This document shows, piece after piece, positions 9,463 to 19,715 of a DNA stretch of 64,000 nucleotides. A program made the position numbers and the translations under genes. This DNA is from Neodontobutis hainanensis. Taxonomy: Eukaryota; Chordata; Actinopteri; Gobiiformes; Odontobutidae. How positions within the stretch are numbered: position 1 is the stretch's first letter; every line of letters begins with the position of its first letter. The notes under the pieces were generated by a model. The model did no database searches. It was not told where the DNA came from and saw nothing but the letters and a program-made list of their open reading frames with translations. Where the stretch lies: assembly GCA_024349245.1 (NCBI GenBank), contig JALDNG010000937.1, forward strand, positions 1 through 64,000, read 5' to 3'.

Positions 9463-11419
9463 GTAAGCTTAACACAAAAAGCAAACACACACAACTGGCA
9501 TTACAATAATATTTGTATTTATTTATATACCTGCTGTGTAAGCTATTGTAGACAAGGAGGGTAATAAGGAGAAAGTACTTATTTATTATTGTTACAGTAT
9601 AGCCCCTTGCTTTCCAACAAATAGAGAATTAATTTAATTTAATCCAATCAGAGGAGCAGTTAGGCTTTGTTCTCTCATTGGGTTTAAGTAAAGGCTGAGC
9701 AGAACTGGCTGCCAGTGACTCAGGCGTAGGCCTCAATGAACTTGGAGTTGGTTTTTGATGGTCCTGACTCAGACTCGGACAGCTGCAGCTGCAGTAGAAC
9801 AATACAGCACAGATCCTGCAACAAAACAGGCCTGGTGGTGATCAAGACGGGGTATATTTGCTATCTTGTTCCCGACCCGCCTCGTGCTCGTCTGTGGCTC
9901 TGCCAGCCCCGTGAGAGGTGGTGGTTAAAAAGCGTGTGTGGTAAAACAGCTGATCTTAGTTAGCACAGACTGATGCAGGCATCAGTATGTGCATTTAGAA
10001 ATTTAGAAATTTAGCATTTAGAAATATTTAATATTTAATATTTAAATAATTTGGGCTTGCAGCCTAAAACATTAATAATGAATGAATAATCTACAAACAT
10101 TATATATATATATATTTTTATCAATGTGCTACAGCCAGGACAGCGCATGGCTAAATACAAATGTACATGTTATGATCGAGGCCGAGAAAGTGTAAAGGTT
10201 TAGACAAAGATAAAGCAGGGCTTTAGAACAGAACACAAGTCCTCGGGGCACAGCTGATCAGGAGCTTAGCTCTGTGTTTGGAGGATCAGAAAATTACAGT
10301 CCCTAACTCATCGGTGCTACATTCCTCTTCTCTTCCTAGGCCTGGACCGTCCTGACAGGTGTGACACCTGTCTGCTCTGTCTGTGTGTAATGGCTTCGCT
10401 TTGCTTTGAGACCTGCACTACTTTTCAGCGTAACCATGCTTTAGAGCTTTGTACCGCTATCTTCCCCCTGAAAATTGGAAAAAGTAGATTTGGAAACTCC
10501 CCTCAATGAGCTTCGGTCTTTGCCAGATACCTGCTTTTTGATCAGGTAGACATTGCCCCATGACTTAAAAGAGACGTGCAGATTGTCTAGCTTTCAGTCT
10601 TAGATATAAACAGCTCATAATTAATACGTTTATAGTACTTTTAAGTGTGAGCAACAAACAGCATTAAATGTCTTCTAAATAGACACACAAATCAAATCCA
10701 AATCAATGCATCAGTTGATCAGATGATTTGGTTCAACATTTGGTGATTTGAATGGACTCAAATATATTTGGATTTAACTTGAACTTGTTTCATCAATTGA
10801 AGGTAACTCAAATTTCAATTTCCAGTTAGGAAGTTGTTCTTCTTCTACTTTGATGTGTTCATGTAATTTTATCTCAGAATGTTGGAACAATAAACAATAA
10901 CAACAAGGACCAAAATGCGCTCATGTTATATTTATTTGATTTTAATGTTATATTAAATAAGTTATTACAGTCAAACTAGCAATAATTAAGCTATTAGCAG
11001 CATTTCAAGAAAAGCCGGGCCTGTTTAAAAAAGTTAAGTTATGAATGTTCAAAACAGTTGGTATGATATATTCTTAAATGACTTATATAACTTAAATATC
11101 TTAAACGTTTCTGTTGATGATGTAAATAACCATGTTGACAACTCACCCACAACTCGGACTAGTTTTTGGTGTCTTGAACTTGAAAACTGAGGATTTGAAA
11201 GTGCCTTGTACTAAAAAACTGGTGACTCGACTACAACCCTGCTGTTTATTAAAAACACCTTTCACTGTTTTTACTTTTTAATCTGTGAAAGTGCATACTT
11301 ATATATGCATATCGATAGAAGAGTTTTAATCTGCAAATGGCAGATAAACTGAATTGAACTGAAGAAGTCACTTTTCCTTTTACAGCTCAGTCCTGAGGTA
11401 ATTGTGTGCTTTTGTTTAG
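9463..11419. other. Long channel intron, nothing recognised
   Basis: About 2 kb without a splice-bounded match to the channel or another gene. A GC-richer patch at about 9720-9930 and a short TA run at about 10,100 are visible. No element boundary could be defined. Confidence 0.5.
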
Positions 11420-11543
11420 GTTCCGTGTTGTCTGCAATCAGATCAATGCCTCTGTTAAGTTCGCCCACCTCATTCTTTTAGTCGTTGTTCTGAGCTGTAT
11501 CACCTTGGCTTTGGAAAGACCCAGCATCTCTGACGGAAGCACG
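11420..11543 (+). CDS. Channel exon: domain III S1
   Basis: Reads FRVVCNQINASVKFAHLILL, then VVLSCITLALERPSI, matching Cav3 domain III (FRVSCQKI..HKMFDHVVLVFIFLNCITIALERP). In phase and intact, with donor GTGAGA. Confidence 0.9.
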
Positions 11544-11653
11544 GTGAGACAAATGCATTCTCAAATACATCTATTTCCCTCAGAACCTGGAAAATATGAG
11601 ATAGGTTCATATTAGATATATTAGATAAAAAAACTGTATGTCTTTGTCTTTAG

Positions 11654-11722
11654 GAGCGACTTGTCCTGACTTATTGTGACTATGTCTTTACCGGCCTCTT
11701 TACACTAGAAATGGTTTTAAAG
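11654..11722 (+). CDS. Channel exon: domain III S2
   Basis: Twenty-three codons: ERLVLTYCDYVFTGLFTLEM then VLK. This matches the Cav3 S2 pattern SNYIFTAIFVGEMTLK. In phase, with intact TTTAG and GTAAAC splice sites. Confidence 0.85.
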
Positions 11723-11797
11723 GTAAACAATATACAAGTATTTCTAAAAACATTTTGAGTTATTTTTGATTTGACTCTTACTGTTCTTTAACACCAG

Positions 11798-11969
11798 ATC
11801 ATAGCCTTGGGTGTGGTGATTGGGAAAGACAGCTACTGCCATTCCCGAACGCGTCCTAGACGGGTGTTGGTGATAGTGTCTGCAGCTGATGTCATTCTCT
11901 CACTGAGTGATCCACTGCACAATAATAGAAGAATCATGGGGATCCTCAAGGTTCTACGTTACGGGTTGG
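11798..11969 (+). CDS. Channel exon: domain III S3 and start of S4
   Basis: Reads IIALGVVIGKDSYCHSR, then VLVIVSAADVILSLSDPL and NNRRIMGILKVLRYGL. The Cav3 W-N-x-L-D core of S3 is replaced by R-T-R-P-R. S4 keeps only ILKVLR. Its end and the next exon do not join in phase and about two gating charges are missing, so this voltage sensor looks damaged. Confidence 0.7.
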
Positions 11970-12236
11970 GTCAGTATGTCATAGATGTGAACAAGAGACA
12001 AGATTTAATTTTTCCATCAATAGACCGCTGTGTTTAACTCCACCATTTAATAACTGTTTCTCAATATTGCCAGGGGTTTGCAAAAATAGTACAGTGGAGT
12101 ATGTATATTTAGGACGAAACATTCCCCAAAGTGATCATGACTTGTACTGCCCCTACTCCTCCTAAAGCAGCCAGGCTTTTCAGCGAGTGGCTCTTACATG
12201 GCACTTATACATGTTTTGTATGAATTTTTGTTCCAG

Positions 12237-12362
12237 GGTCCTCAAACACGCAACAAGATTGAAGCTGGCCATGGACGGTCTCCTAGCTTCAGTCAAACCA
12301 ATTACTAACATTATTATAATCAGTGCTGTTTTTTTCTTTTCTATGGAGTCCTTGGTGTGCAG
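12237..12362 (+). CDS. Channel exon: domain III S4-S5, frameshift in T-run
   Basis: Reads VLKHATRLKLAMDGLLASVK, then PITNIIIISAVFF, matching Cav3 (GLKLVVETLISSLKPIGNIVLICCAFF). A 1-base shift in the T-run at 12,329-12,335 precedes FYGVLGVQ (Cav3 FGILGVQ). The donor GTAAGA is intact. Confidence 0.75.
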
Positions 12363-12953
12363 GTAAGATAATTCAACCACACATGAGGCTGAATCTGAAT
12401 GTCTCAAATAGCTTAGAACACTTAGAACACACAGATGTTTGAGTTCTCACTTTAGTAAGGAAAGGAGCTAAGATAGGAGCTCCACTGCTTCTTTTTAAAC
12501 CTATGGATGTTCTGAAAGGTTAGGAGCTTACTGACTTTCCACAATCCACTGCACCACCAGCCACAATCTTTTCTGAATACGACCAAAATTTAGTTTCGTG
12601 TGAAGAGTTTGTGATGAATTTAAAGTCACTCTGCATCAACTGAAAAAGACACTGCTCTAGAGCTACCACATCTTATGACTGACTTTTTCAGGATTAGGTG
12701 CTTGTTGTAGTCTTTTGTTAGGATGTGTAGTTTTTATTATGTCAATGTGCGTCAATGTTCAACATTCCTGATGAGGTTAGTGGAATCAGATGTGTCAAAA
12801 CCCCGCTGATGCTCCTTTCCTAACTTGACAAGGACACTCCTGACCTCTCACTGTTGACTTTAGGACGTTGTATTCAAAGGTTAAGGAACAGTATTTGAAT
12901 TCAGCCAAAGTATTTACCATATCACTGCAACCCTGTGTGCCTTGGTTGACTAG
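12363..12953. other. Channel intron, nothing recognised
   Basis: No coding or repeat feature that I can name. It contains short self-similar stretches (CTTAGAACA near 12,411 and 12,421). Confidence 0.5.
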
Positions 12954-13086
12954 CTTTTAAGGAGCCTTTTACAATTGTGTGGACAAAGAATTCGGTATTG
13001 TCAGAAGCATCACCAACAAGACCGAATGCCTGATGTCAAACCTAAGCTGGCAAAGAAGAACATTCAATTTCGACAACATTCTCCAG
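12954..13086 (+). CDS. Channel exon: domain III extracellular loop, frameshifted at start
   Basis: After a missing base near 12,960 the frame reads GAFYNCVDKEFGIVRSITNK, then TECLMSNLSW and TFNFDNILQ. This matches Cav3 KGKFYHCLG...ITNRSDC...YNFDNLGQ. Acceptor GACTAG and donor GTATAA are present. Confidence 0.75.
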
Positions 13087-13164
13087 GTATAAACGAGGAG
13101 GCTGGAGATAGACTAAACATATTCAAAAGTAGTAGTTGTTGAGTAGTTTTTTGTTTTCTTCCAG

Positions 13165-13255
13165 GCCTTAATGTCACTGTTTGTGATGTACTCGAAGGAC
13201 GGATGGGTGAATTATCATGTACGACGGCCTCGGCGCTGTCGGAGAAGACCTTCAG
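13165..13255 (+). CDS. Channel exon: domain III pore, 1-base insertion
   Basis: Reads ALMSLFVMYSKDGWVN (Asp filter residue in SKDGW). An extra T at about 13,212-13,216 breaks the frame. After it IMYDGLGAVGEDLQ continues in phase to the next exon, closely matching Cav3 IMYNGLDAVAVDQQ. Confidence 0.85.
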
Positions 13256-13541
13256 GTATTATCACTAAACAAAACGAGACTTAACACCAGAGGAGACCGA
13301 GTCCTCTCTGAAAAAGAAAATCCTGTTATAAGGATTGGTGTAGAAAAATAAATATAACATAACAACACTTAAAGAAATCCATGACTCAATAAAACTGATA
13401 ACTATCTTTATTGTTATTAATAAATGTATTTTCTCACTGTATAAGTAACTTATACAAAACACAACCTTAAGCAGGAATAGTTAAAGTGGATTGGATCACG
13501 CTGATCCTTTGTGAATTTATCAGTTGTGTTTTGTTTTTCAG

Positions 13542-13720
13542 CCTGTGACAAACAACAAGACCTGGATGGCTCTGTACTTTCTATCGTTTATAATAATGAG
13601 CATCCTCCTGCTGGACATGTTCATCGGGACCATGGTCGACACACATTCAACGAAGTCCAGCAAAAACAGAAAATCCAAAAGGGGACCTCACACAGGCGAA
13701 AATGACCCTAACACGGAACG
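13542..13720 (+). CDS. Channel exon: domain III S6 and III-IV linker, frameshifted
   Basis: Reads PVTNNKTWMALYFLSFIIMS, then ILLLDMFIGTMVDT, matching Cav3 QPVTNHNPWMLLYFISF...NMFVGVVVENF. A 2-base repeat expansion (ACACA) at about 13,640 shifts the frame. In the second frame FNEVQQKQKIQKG continues the post-S6 helix. Confidence 0.8.
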
Positions 13721-13808
13721 GTTAGTCACATCTAGGCCACTGAGCCCAGTATTGCAGTGTTTGATTGTGGTTGTTAGGCCTTTTGTTGGTTTATTTTTAT
13801 TTTTACAG

Positions 13809-13946
13809 CGCTATATTACACCCGCTACTCGCGAGTGCGCGCTTGATCCACACATTGTGCACGAGCCTCATCCTGGAGCTGCTCATGTCAGGGGTGATCA
13901 TTTTCAATGTCTTTATCATGATGTTGGAACATTACAATCAGACTCG
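13809..13946 (+). CDS. Channel exon: domain IV S1, frameshifted
   Basis: One frame gives YYTRYSRVRA (Cav3 ..DYSRTRRL) and, after a 1-base shift near 13,840, LIHTLCTSLILELLMSG then IFNVFIMMLEHYNQT (Cav3 LIHSLCTSHYLDLFITF...VVTMSLEHYNQP). The exon ends with two spare bases that do not join in phase with the next exon. Confidence 0.75.
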
Positions 13947-14025
13947 GTAATGTCAACCCACTGCCTCAGGAACATCTCTAAACTATAAGGGCATATTGAT
14001 TTATTTATTTTTGTTGTCTGCTTAG

Positions 14026-14135
14026 TACATAGATAATCTCATGGATTACACTTTCTACGGTTTCTTTGCCATCCTCATCATTGACATTGTGCTCAAACCT
14101 GTGGCGTTTGGCGGACGGAGGTTTATAAATAACAA
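14026..14135 (+). CDS. Channel exon: domain IV S2
   Basis: Reads YIDNLMDYTFYGFFAILIID, then IVLKPVAFGGRRFINN, matching Cav3 KYCNYMFTTVFVLEAVLKLVAFGLRRFFKD. From here to the stop codon all junctions are in phase and no lesion is seen. Confidence 0.85.
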
Positions 14136-14202
14136 GTAAGGCACATAAATAAGCGCAAGTCTGTTTTGTCAATAGTGTCTAATGTAATATGTGAACCTTT
14201 AG

Positions 14203-14333
14203 CTGGAATTGTCTGGACCTGCTGGTGCTGGCGATGTCTCTAATCTTCGTACTCACTGTGCTGAACCTGGACGACAAACTTCCCATTAATCCCAGCCTCA
14301 TCCGAACCTGCAAAGTGTTCACCCTTGCACAGA
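14203..14333 (+). CDS. Channel exon: domain IV S3-S4
   Basis: Joins as N|WNCLDLLVLAMSL, then KLPINPSLIRTCKVFTLAQ, matching Cav3 WNQLDLAIVLLS...[20 protein letters not shown]. Only part of the S4 arginine ladder remains (R..K). The donor GTAATA is acceptable. Confidence 0.8.
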
Positions 14334-14489
14334 GTAATACACACATGCAACTTTTTATTCATTTCTAAAAATTCTCATAACTTTTGGTGCGTTAATGTGG
14401 TCCTCAGAATCTCGGGATGTGTTCACATGATTTCAGCTCGTAAGGTCGGAATATATAGCATCGCAGGACTGATGTTTAGACATGTTCAT

Positions 14490-15028
14490 GTGCATTTCTC
14501 AAATACAGAAAGTATTCACAGCGCTTCACTTTTTCTACATTTTGTTAAGTTACATCCTTATTTCAAAATGGATTCAATTTATTATTTGCCTCAAAATCCT
14601 ACAAACTATAGCCCATGATGACAACATGAAAGAAGGTTTGAATTCTTTGCAAATTTATTAAAAATGAAAAACAAAAAGCACATGTACATAATTATTTACA
14701 GCCAAAACTTTGTTTAAGCTTCGTTGGCCTAATTACAGCCTCAAGCCTTTTGAGTCTGATGCTATGAGCTGGGCACAACAATGTTTGGGCAGTTTCTCCC
14801 AGTCTTCTTTGCAGAACCTCTCAAGTTCCATCAGGTTGGATGGTTAGCGGTGCACATCCATTTTCAGATTTCTCCGGAGGTGTTTAAGGCTGGCTCTGTC
14901 TGGATCACTGAAGGATAAGTTTGTAAAATTTTGAGGCAAACAATCAATTTAATCCATTTTGAAATAAGGCTGTAACATTACAAAATGTGGAAAAAGCAAA
15001 GCACTGTGAATACTTCACAGATGCACTG
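14490..15028. mobile_element. Tc1-like non-autonomous transposon in channel intron
   Basis: Inverted terminal sequences are visible: 'agaaagtattcacagcgctt' near 14,507 and its complement 'aaagcactgtgaatactt' near 14,997-15,014, ending in GATGCACTG at 15,020-15,028. The interior matches, from memory, the Tc1-type element common in fish. No transposase frame survives. Confidence 0.6.
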
Positions 15029-15730
15029 TATTCCCGAGTTCCCGAGGACCACATGAATGCAGCATTACTACAGGTCTATAAAATAGAGAGCGTTGTGTCA
15101 GGAAGGGCATCCTGGATAAAAATATATGCCACTCTAAATATATGGATCCCTCCCTGTGGCAACCCTGAAGGGAGCAGCTGACACCTACTATTGTGTTTTT
15201 AAAGAGCTCTAAAGAAGAGAGAACACTAAAGCTGGGCACACACACAACTCATACTGTTTGAGTAGATCACGAGGAAAGCCAAAGATCACGATTAATGTGC
15301 TCACACACTGTACAACCGGATGGTTTGCTGCGACCGAGATTTCTGACATGTCAGAATTTCATCTGACCACCTATTTCTGGTTAGGAACTTGTTGGGAGGG
15401 GTTAATTGCGTAGGGCCCTGTACACAGGACACCAAGACAACAGCCCAGAATTTGGCTCAAAATGATGGTATGACCAGATATGAGGTCAAATTCAGGTTGA
15501 AAATTGCACAGTGTATGCCTGGCTTTAGGAAACTCATGTAACAGGCCCAGGTCAATGCAACAGTCTCAAAAATGTTAACATGCATGCAACAAAAACATGC
15601 TACTTTGTATTTCCCCACAAGGATAATAAAGGAATAATAAAATAAAAATCAATTTGTTAATGGTGGGAAACATTGATTTAGTTTAGTTTGCAAACAGAAA
15701 CCTTAGGAGTTGATTTTATTATGTCATAAA

Positions 15731-16380
15731 CAGGGACGGATTGGCAATCGGGAATACCGGGAACAATCCCGAGCGGCGGTCCATTTCAGGCGAATCGGCC
15801 GGTGGTCAAATTTTTTATTATTATTTTTTATTATTATTATTTATTTTATATGATACGCTACCGTACCGGCCTGTGGCCGGCCGCTCAGCTGCAGCAGAAC
15901 GCAGCTGTGTGTCTGTGTGTGTGTGTGTGTGTTTCAGACTGGGCCAAACCAATACTTCCAATCTTAAGGGGGGATACGAGCGGCCCCTCCCAACTTGGAC
16001 TGATCATCGTATTTCCTGATATCCGATTGGCTCAAAGGCGACGATCAAAGAAGTTTACTTTGTTAGGTTTGAGTTTGTGTGAATTCAACAGAGACAGACG
16101 GTAAAAATGTCGAAACGAAGGAAAGAAGTGAAAGAAATGGGTGGGGAAAAAAATAAGAATGAAAAAGAAAAAATGTTGGCACAAGAGGCAGCTAAATGTG
16201 CCGAATTAGCGGACCTTTTCCGCACTGAAAAGGGTGCTGACACAGGAGCGTCTTGAGGCATTCATGCTAATGTGCACAGAAAAAGAGATCCTAATGACTT
16301 TAGACAACGATGGAGTCATAGACAGAGTTGCAGAGTCGAGTAAACTTCTCCAAAGATTGCTGGTGATGTGAGGTAGGACA
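15731..16380 (+). mobile_element. hAT-type transposon fragment
   Basis: Begins with CAGGGACGGATTGGCAATCG, a terminus typical of hAT elements, followed by GC-rich 'ggcctgtggccggccgctc' and a start codon for a short transposase-like peptide (16,107-16,256). GA-rich low-complexity DNA follows from about 16,380. The 3' end and the transposase core are missing. Confidence 0.5.
16107..16256 (+). pseudogene. N-terminal relic of a hAT-family transposase
   Basis: The 49-residue frame MSKRRKEVKEMGGEKNKNEK, then KCAELADLFRTEKG, resembles the lysine-rich start of ZMYM/TTF-type hAT transposases (family recognition from memory). It stops at a TGA after GADTGAS with no zinc finger or catalytic domain downstream. 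It is a 5' fragment with no expected activity. Confidence 0.4.
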
Positions 16381-16480
16381 GTTTTAGGAGGAGCAACAGC
16401 AGGAGAGAGGAGGAGGAGAAGAGAGGAATAGGAGCAGCAGCAGGAGAGAGGAAGAGAAGGAGCAGCAGGAGGAGAAGAGC
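16381..16480. repeat. GA-rich low-complexity (AGGAGCAGCAGG-type)
   Basis: Imperfect tandem of AGGAG, AGCAGCAGG and GAGAGG motifs on the + strand with almost no T. Simple repeat. Confidence 0.7.
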
Positions 16481-16819
16481 AGGAAACAGACAGGTAGATG
16501 GGCAGTGTGCAGGGCTGGGTAGGCAATCATATTAGACATATCAATCAAAGCTTTATTAAGAACACGCACACAAAAATAGAAAAATACAGCACAATGTTAC
16601 ATATTTACATAAAGGATAAAATGCCAATAGTTCCACATTCTAGATAATAACCTGACTGAAGCACAGATTTAATTAGAAAATGTATTATTCTTTGTCATAT
16701 TTATTACTCATGTTCTTCTCATGCATGTGTTATGTAGCTGTACAATCAGTAAGCAGAGGCAGGGTCCAGCAGAGGCAGGGTCCAGCACAGGGGAAGCTGA
16801 GGCAGGGAGAGTTGAAAGT

Positions 16820-16820
16820 G

Positions 16821-16910
<90 letters not shown>

Positions 16911-16931
16911 TACATACATACATACATACAC
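16820..16931. repeat. Microsatellite (CA)n followed by (CATA)n
   Basis: An uninterrupted AC dinucleotide run from about 16,821 to 16,905 passes directly into CATA tetranucleotides up to about 16,931. Open frames across it are artefacts of the repeat. Confidence 0.95.
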
Positions 16932-17378
16932 ACAAAATCTCTATTGTATGGGACTGCATTGTAGTTTTTGAGTATGAGTGGGTGTGAGTATTTGTAACTA
17001 TTTTATCACTCCGACTGACTGTACACATGACATGCTGGTAGTTCGCGGTATACTGTGTGACTTATGTGTTTGAGATTAGGTTTTGGTTGTGTTCAGTGCA
17101 GTGGACTTGCTTATACAACCTGAGGAGGCAGGTGTTATCCTAAAGTTTCTTGAAGGTCTTCAGCGTAATCTGATTGTCTTTATACCATAAAAACACTATT
17201 AGAATGAAAATAACTGAAAAAAAATCCTGCTCGTGCACCAAGGGCACTCGCGTAAAAGGCCTCTCCGTCTTAAAGTCCCGGGCTGAATTTCAGTCCCAGT
17301 ACGTCCCTGGTCATAAACACCTTACAACTAGAAAATGTGACCATTTAAGTGGCACACTAATGCAGCATGTCTTTTCAG

Positions 17379-17437
17379 TTCTGAAGGCTAAGAAGATCAA
17401 GGTGCTGATAAAAACTATCTGGAAGACTCTGTCACAG
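17379..17437 (+). CDS. Channel exon: domain IV S4-S5 linker
   Basis: Joins (A|TT) to read ILKAKKIKVLIKTIWKTLSQ, matching Cav3 [24 protein letters not shown]. It is short but in phase on both sides, with intact TTTCAG and GTAATT sites. Confidence 0.75.
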
Positions 17438-18156
17438 GTAATTCAGTTTTCATTTAAAACATCATATCAACATGAGCATTATTATCAGAAGACAAGAACT
17501 CACTGACAGTGAACTCTGAGATATTACCAGCCTTAGAACCATGCTCTTAAGAAATATTCATGTTGTAAAAATGTGTTCAAACTAGGGTTGGGAAAGTAAA
17601 TGCTTTAATATCACGTTAACGCATAAACATCAACAATCATTTTATCTCGCATTAACGCAGTAGGTGTCATCCTGCGTCTCAATCGAGGAGAGCATTAGGG
17701 GCGGGCTAAGACTGCTGCAGCGCTCAGAGGAACTGTTCTAGATTTCTCCAAACTCATTAAACATACCTAACATTCAATTAAAATCCACCGACGTTTTCTC
17801 CAGTCTCTCTCTGTCTGTGCATGTGCGCTCAGCCCAAGCCTCTCCTGAAACCCCTTATAAGGACCTTGAGTAAGGGCACCACCATAGAGCGATAAACCTC
17901 CACCCACCAAAGGCAACACATGCAACAGAAATGCAACATCCTTCCTAATAACTCCACATTGTAAACCATTTTAGTGTTATTTTGGGATTTAGACTTTTAA
18001 AGAAAATAAACTTAGTAGACAAACACCAGGCTGGTCTAACAATCTGTAAATTAAATTACCTAACTTTAAATATTTACTAAACTAACCCGCAACAATAAAA
18101 AAACAAACATGAACAGAGAGCAGGAGGAAGGTTGTTAAGTGTCATTTTTCCTCCAG
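17438..18156. other. Channel intron with partial interspersed repeat
   Basis: A 'cattaacgcagt' and 'cacgttaacgcataa' stretch at about 17,610-17,665 looks like a transposon remnant, but no boundaries are clear. Nothing coding is seen. Confidence 0.4.
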
Positions 18157-18235
18157 GTTGGAAATCTGTGCCTGCTTTTCGCCTTCTTTTTCTTCATGTA
18201 TGCTGTGTTGACAGTGGAGCTGATTGGGAAACTTG
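18157..18235 (+). CDS. Channel exon: domain IV S5
   Basis: Reads VGNLCLLFAFFFFMYAVLTV then ELIGKL, matching Cav3 [26 protein letters not shown]. It ends one base into a codon at donor GTCAGT. Confidence 0.85.
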
Positions 18236-18381
18236 GTCAGTCATAAACACAAGCACAGTACATATATTATTATAAACATATTGTGTTTGTCGTATGTATT
18301 TAAAACATTGTTAATATAATGTGTATATTGTTTATATTATTATCATATATTGATTGTTATATCGATCTTTCTCGTGACTAG

Positions 18382-18503
18382 AGTGTACTCCAGAGTATCC
18401 ATGTGTTGGCTTGAGTCTCTACTGCCACTTTCAAAACTTTGGCAGTGCCCTCCTGACGCTCTACATACTGTGCACAGGAGACAACTGGAGCGGCATTTTG
18501 ATG
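18382..18503 (+). CDS. Channel exon: domain IV pore
   Basis: Joins G|AG to read ECTPEYPCVGLSLYCHFQNF, then GSALLTLYILCTGDNWSGIL. The Asp in TGDNW is the domain IV filter residue of T-type channels. Intact and in phase; donor GTAGAC. Confidence 0.9.
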
Positions 18504-18791
18504 GTAGACAAACTCAAGAACAAGCCCAGAACCACAACACAAATAAAAATTCTAGCACACAATTATAGCTTTGCCTGTGCACTGGCTCTAAAACATGTAT
18601 TCCTAACGACTGTTATTGCTCCATCAATGTACATAGTGCAGCTGTAAACATTTATAGCAGTTATTCCTGTGGGGAAATTTCTTATCTGCATTCTCCACCA
18701 GGGGGCATCCAGCATGTTTTTGATGTTAGTGGGGCTTTGGTGAGTACCCAAAGAAAACCCACCCGAGCAAGTGGATGTTTTTAGAAAATAA

Positions 18792-18994
18792 GTGGGGCTC
18801 AGTGGCTCAGTGGTAGAGCGCTTGTCCCTGGTGGTTCGATTCCCGCTCTCCTCACAGTTCATACTGTCGATGTGTCCTTGGGCAAGACACTCCTTGATTC
18901 CAGTGGTGTTCAGGCTGTAACACTGGTGAATTGAAGCTTAATGTAAGCTTTGAATAAAAGCATCAGCTAAATGAATAAATGTAAACGTAAGTAA
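18792..18994 (+). mobile_element. tRNA-derived SINE
   Basis: The head contains an A box (TGGCTCAGTGG, 18,803-18,813) and a B box (GGTTCGATTCC, 18,833-18,843) spaced as in a tRNA gene. The body 'tgtccttgggcaagacactc' and the tail 'cagctaaatgaataaatgta' are typical of fish tRNA SINEs. It cannot be a functional tRNA because the acceptor stem does not pair and the element continues as a SINE body. Confidence 0.75.
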
Positions 18995-19309
18995 GTAACG
19001 CCCACAATAGTTTGCAGTTGTGTAAGTTTTCTAATCAAAGTTATCAGTTCAACAACATAAACACTGCTAAAACAGCTTGAAGTGCAATGATGTCATGGTA
19101 TACCACGTGCCAAGAAATGTATGGCCCTGTCCCTCCGAGTGGTACATGTGTGAAGGATGCCCCAATGCTGCAGTAACGCTCTCAATCAGACTCCATTGAG
19201 CCTTTTATTCACACTTCCTCAAGTATGCATCAGACCTGACTTTGCTGGAAAATATTTTTAATTCTACCATGATTTTTGATATCTACGTTTTTTCATTGAT
19301 TTGTTAAAG

Positions 19310-19468
19310 GATACTTTGAGGGAGTGCCGACTGGATGATGTAAACTGTTTAACCTACCTGTCCTGGGCTGCCCCACTGTGCCTTATCACCTTTGTTATAA
19401 TGGTCCAGTTTGTTTTGGTGAACCTTATTGTGGCCGCCATTATACAGGCCCAAGAGGAGAGCAGGAAT
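19310..19468 (+). CDS. Channel exon: domain IV loop and S6
   Basis: Fifty-three codons: DTLRECRLDDVNCLTYLSW, then VIMVQFVLVNLIVAAIIQAQ and EESRN. Cav3 reads KDTLRDC...CLSSLQFVSPLYFVSFVLTAQFVLINVVVAVLMKHL. Intact, in phase, donor GTAAGT. Confidence 0.9.
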
Positions 19469-19715
19469 GTAAGTACAAAAGCACACATCACATCTACAAG
19501 TCAAATGTTTTTTATTATTATTATGTTGTATTGTGGTTTAAAAGGTCACAAAAATAACAAGGGACTTGTTTTAAGCCCTGAGTGTAGTCCTCAGTCAGTC
19601 TCAAACGTGTACTTCAGGGACATATAATAGAGAGGATAGAGTTTTAAAGATCCAACTTGTTTTGTTGAAAATTCACTTATAACTTGCATAACTAGCCTGT
19701 CTTTTATTGGAACAG

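Larger units (their letters stand above)
14334..17378. other. Large channel intron filled with repeats
   Basis: This 3-kb intron of domain IV contains the Tc1-like copy, the hAT fragment, the GA-rich run and the CA/CATA microsatellite listed separately. No coding exon was recognised inside it; S4 continues at 17,379 in perfect phase. Confidence 0.7.

Noticed and set aside
16680..17028. Frames of THTHTH or VCVCVC repeats
   Set aside because: Translation of the CA dinucleotide microsatellite.
18792..18860. A tRNA gene
   Set aside because: A and B boxes are present, but no cloverleaf acceptor stem forms and the sequence continues into a SINE body and tail.
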